This document shows positions 39,847 through 40,785 of a DNA stretch of 40,785 nt, in pieces (the stretch's first letter is position 1; every line of letters begins with the position of its first letter). The notes beneath the pieces are model-generated. The model was given only the letters and a program-made list of their open reading frames with translations, was not told where the DNA came from and did no database searches. The DNA is from a virus. The stretch covers positions 1-40,785 of IMG/VR virus record IMGVR_UViG_3300030105_000968; one strand, 5' to 3'. The position numbers and the translations under genes are program-made.

Positions 39847-40105
39847 GGTTATTTCCTTTTGATTTTTTTGTTGGTGGGTATGCGCCTGCAGCCAAATGTG
39901 CAAGCTTGATTAAAATGTCATTTTTAACAGCGACATTTTCTATTTGTTCTGCAGTAACCCAAACATCACCGCGCTTGTATATGGCAGTAATTGGCGCATC
40001 ATCTTGTGATGCTATTTGTTGCTCGCGTTTGCTATAGCTTGGAAAACTGCCAAGCTCACGGCCCCATATGGCGATGCATTTATAAGCGTGTGGTAAATAC
40101 GTCAT
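39833..40105 (-). CDS. Hypothetical early protein, 90 aa
   Basis: Starts at ATG 40105 with RBS AAGGAAAAATCAAA. The protein reads MTYLPHAYKCIAIWGRELGS, FPSYSKREQQIASQDDAPIT, AIYKRGDVWVTAEQIENVAV and ends AYPPTKKSKGNNHVTL. The pattern 'AIYKRGDVWVTAEQIEN' resembles short nucleic acid- or protein-binding folds but I cannot assign it. It follows a hairpin terminator and starts the three-gene unit 40105-39404. Confidence 0.66.
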   Translation of the reverse strand: MTYLPHAYKCIAIWGRELGSFPSYSKREQQIASQDDAPITAIYKRGDVWVTAEQIENVAVKNDILIKLAHLAAGAYPPTKKSKGNNHVTL

Positions 40106-40148
40106 TTTGATTTTTCCTTTTATTAATTAATTTACTTTAGGTCCTCAT

Positions 40149-40170
40149 AAAAGCCGCGCTACAGGCTTTT
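40149..40170. terminator. Bidirectional terminator-like hairpin
   Basis: AAAAGCC/GGCTTTT is a perfect 7-bp stem with an 8-base loop (GCGCTACA), 21 bases below the stop of the 42-aa membrane peptide gene. It resembles the hairpin at 39373-39396 in stem, loop length and loop sequence. Confidence 0.72.
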
Positions 40171-40190
40171 AAAATGAGCTAATGCATTCC

Positions 40191-40319
40191 CTAAGGTTTA
40201 GGACCTAGTAGCGTCACAACAAGGCCTGATAGGCCTAGAACCACCACTAGCAAACCAAGTGCTAGCAATGGCCAAGTGTGGACCTGAAAAACAGTGTCCA
40301 ATATTGTTATTGATTCCAT
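40191..40319 (-). CDS. Small membrane peptide, 42 aa
   Basis: A short ORF with ATG 40319 preceded by GGAGATTTTACAAT. It encodes MESITILDTVFQVHTWPLLA followed by LGLLVVVLGLSGLVVTLLGP and KP: one strong transmembrane helix with a short polar N-terminus. It sits between the window-edge gene and the 40149-40170 hairpin. Small hydrophobic early peptides of phages can act at the host membrane (superinfection exclusion, ion leakage, holin-like effects), but no function can be assigned from sequence. The clean RBS and composition make it a likely gene. Confidence 0.7.
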   Translation of the reverse strand: MESITILDTVFQVHTWPLLALGLLVVVLGLSGLVVTLLGPKP

Positions 40320-40346
40320 ATTGTAAAATCTCCTGAACTGAATGTA

Positions 40347-40785
40347 TTAGTGAATATTATAGGAAACGTGGGCAACATCATGGGACCAACAAGCGCGACA
40401 ATCTTGGCATCCATCCTGCAGTTTTTCACTAGCAGGGCAAGCTTGGCCACGTCCACCATTAGCAGGCGTATGGACCCCACTAGTGAGACCTTTAAACTTG
40501 TTCTTAACTTGGTTAACCATGTCATCACTAAGTCTTAGAGCGCAATTTACAAGGCCTGCTAGTGGACGCGACAAGATGGGTTCCTTTGTTGGAATCCAAT
40601 GGTGGACGTGCAGAGTGCGGTTGATACAATCTAGGACCATTGCAACATAGGCCGCGCTAAATAAATCGCCTGCAGAGTGCCAACGGAAAAACGATTCCTT
40701 TGTCATGCATAAGGTAAACGCCGCTACCCATAGGTCATAAATGATTGACGATTCTAGAGCCAATTGGATAACGTCCCATCGGCGT
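40347..40785 (-). CDS. Hypothetical early protein, cut by the window edge
   Basis: The reading frame stays open to the last base of the window. A TTG at 40763 could start a 138-aa protein, but the frame continues upstream with protein-like residues (RRWDVIQ), so the true start may lie beyond the edge or across the join with base 1. The protein has helical segments (SSIIYDLWVAAFTLCMTKES; AGDLFSAAYVAMVLDCINRT) and a cysteine-rich C-terminus (ACPASEKLQDGCQDCRACWS) with four cysteines in about 20 residues, which might bind a metal. No family is recognised. It probably belongs to the early gene set. Confidence 0.6.
   Translation of the reverse strand, partial: RRWDVIQLALESSIIYDLWVAAFTLCMTKESFFRWHSAGDLFSAAYVAMVLDCINRTLHVHHWIPTKEPILSRPLAGLVNCALRLSDDMVNQVKNKFKGLTSGVHTPANGGRGQACPASEKLQDGCQDCRACWSHDVAHVSYNIH

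Noticed and set aside
39320-40037. Plus-strand open frames in the early region (84 and 94 aa)
   Set aside because: They oppose minus-strand genes with good RBS and cross the bidirectional hairpins. The protein sequences look random.
1-40785. CRISPR array, insertion sequences, DNA ligase, CI/Cro-like repressor
   Set aside because: I looked for repeat-spacer patterns, transposase motifs, ligase KxDG motifs and lambda-type repressors and saw none.

Overview
The window looks like an almost complete genome of a T7-like podovirus (Autographiviridae type) that can probably also integrate. All well-supported genes lie on the minus strand, so the genetic map runs from high to low coordinates. Hallmarks are a single-subunit RNA polymerase with all catalytic residues, followed in T7 order by SSB, endonuclease I, amidase/lysozyme, primase-helicase, family A DNA polymerase and 5'-3' exonuclease, then portal, scaffold, capsid, two tail-tube proteins, internal virion proteins, tail fibre, holin and the two terminase subunits. 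The integrase, nucleotide-metabolism genes (nrdA, nrdB, a small thioredoxin/glutaredoxin, phoH) and the amidase and terminase types resemble marine T7-like phages. A 25-bp stretch next to the integrase matches the 3' end of a proteobacterial tRNA-Arg, so the host is probably a proteobacterium. Base composition by eye (low to mid 40s % GC) seems too high for SAR11. I cannot name the host.

Layout in order of transcription. (1) 1545-975: a gene-free stretch with tandem repeats, an inverted repeat and a near-consensus sigma70 promoter reading into small early genes; this is the best candidate for the genome terminus. (2) Small early genes at 974-8, and, if the ends of the window join, at 40785-38744. 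Several are too short for ordinary gene finding, and one encodes a 42-residue membrane peptide. (3) A lysogeny-like module: MarR-type regulator, tyrosine integrase, attP. (4) RNA polymerase, then the replication block 33983-27489. (5) Nucleotide metabolism block 27504-23172. (6) Head and tail genes 23159-7393, with a terminator after the capsid gene as in T7. (7) Fibre accessory, 2OG-Fe(II) oxygenase, lysis and packaging genes 7390-1546.

Working together, host RNA polymerase would read the early genes and the phage polymerase gene. The phage polymerase would then read the rest. I found a recurring motif (core CAAAGGTTGCAC, sense orientation) upstream of the polymerase gene, after the polymerase gene, after the amidase gene, at the end of phoH in a diverged form, and just after the large terminase gene. 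Four copies are followed by a short hairpin. These are my candidates for the phage's own promoters or origins and are the most interesting unexplained signal in the window.

Limits: family assignments rest on motifs and gene order read by eye. No search or folding program was run. Most small early genes have no assignable function.
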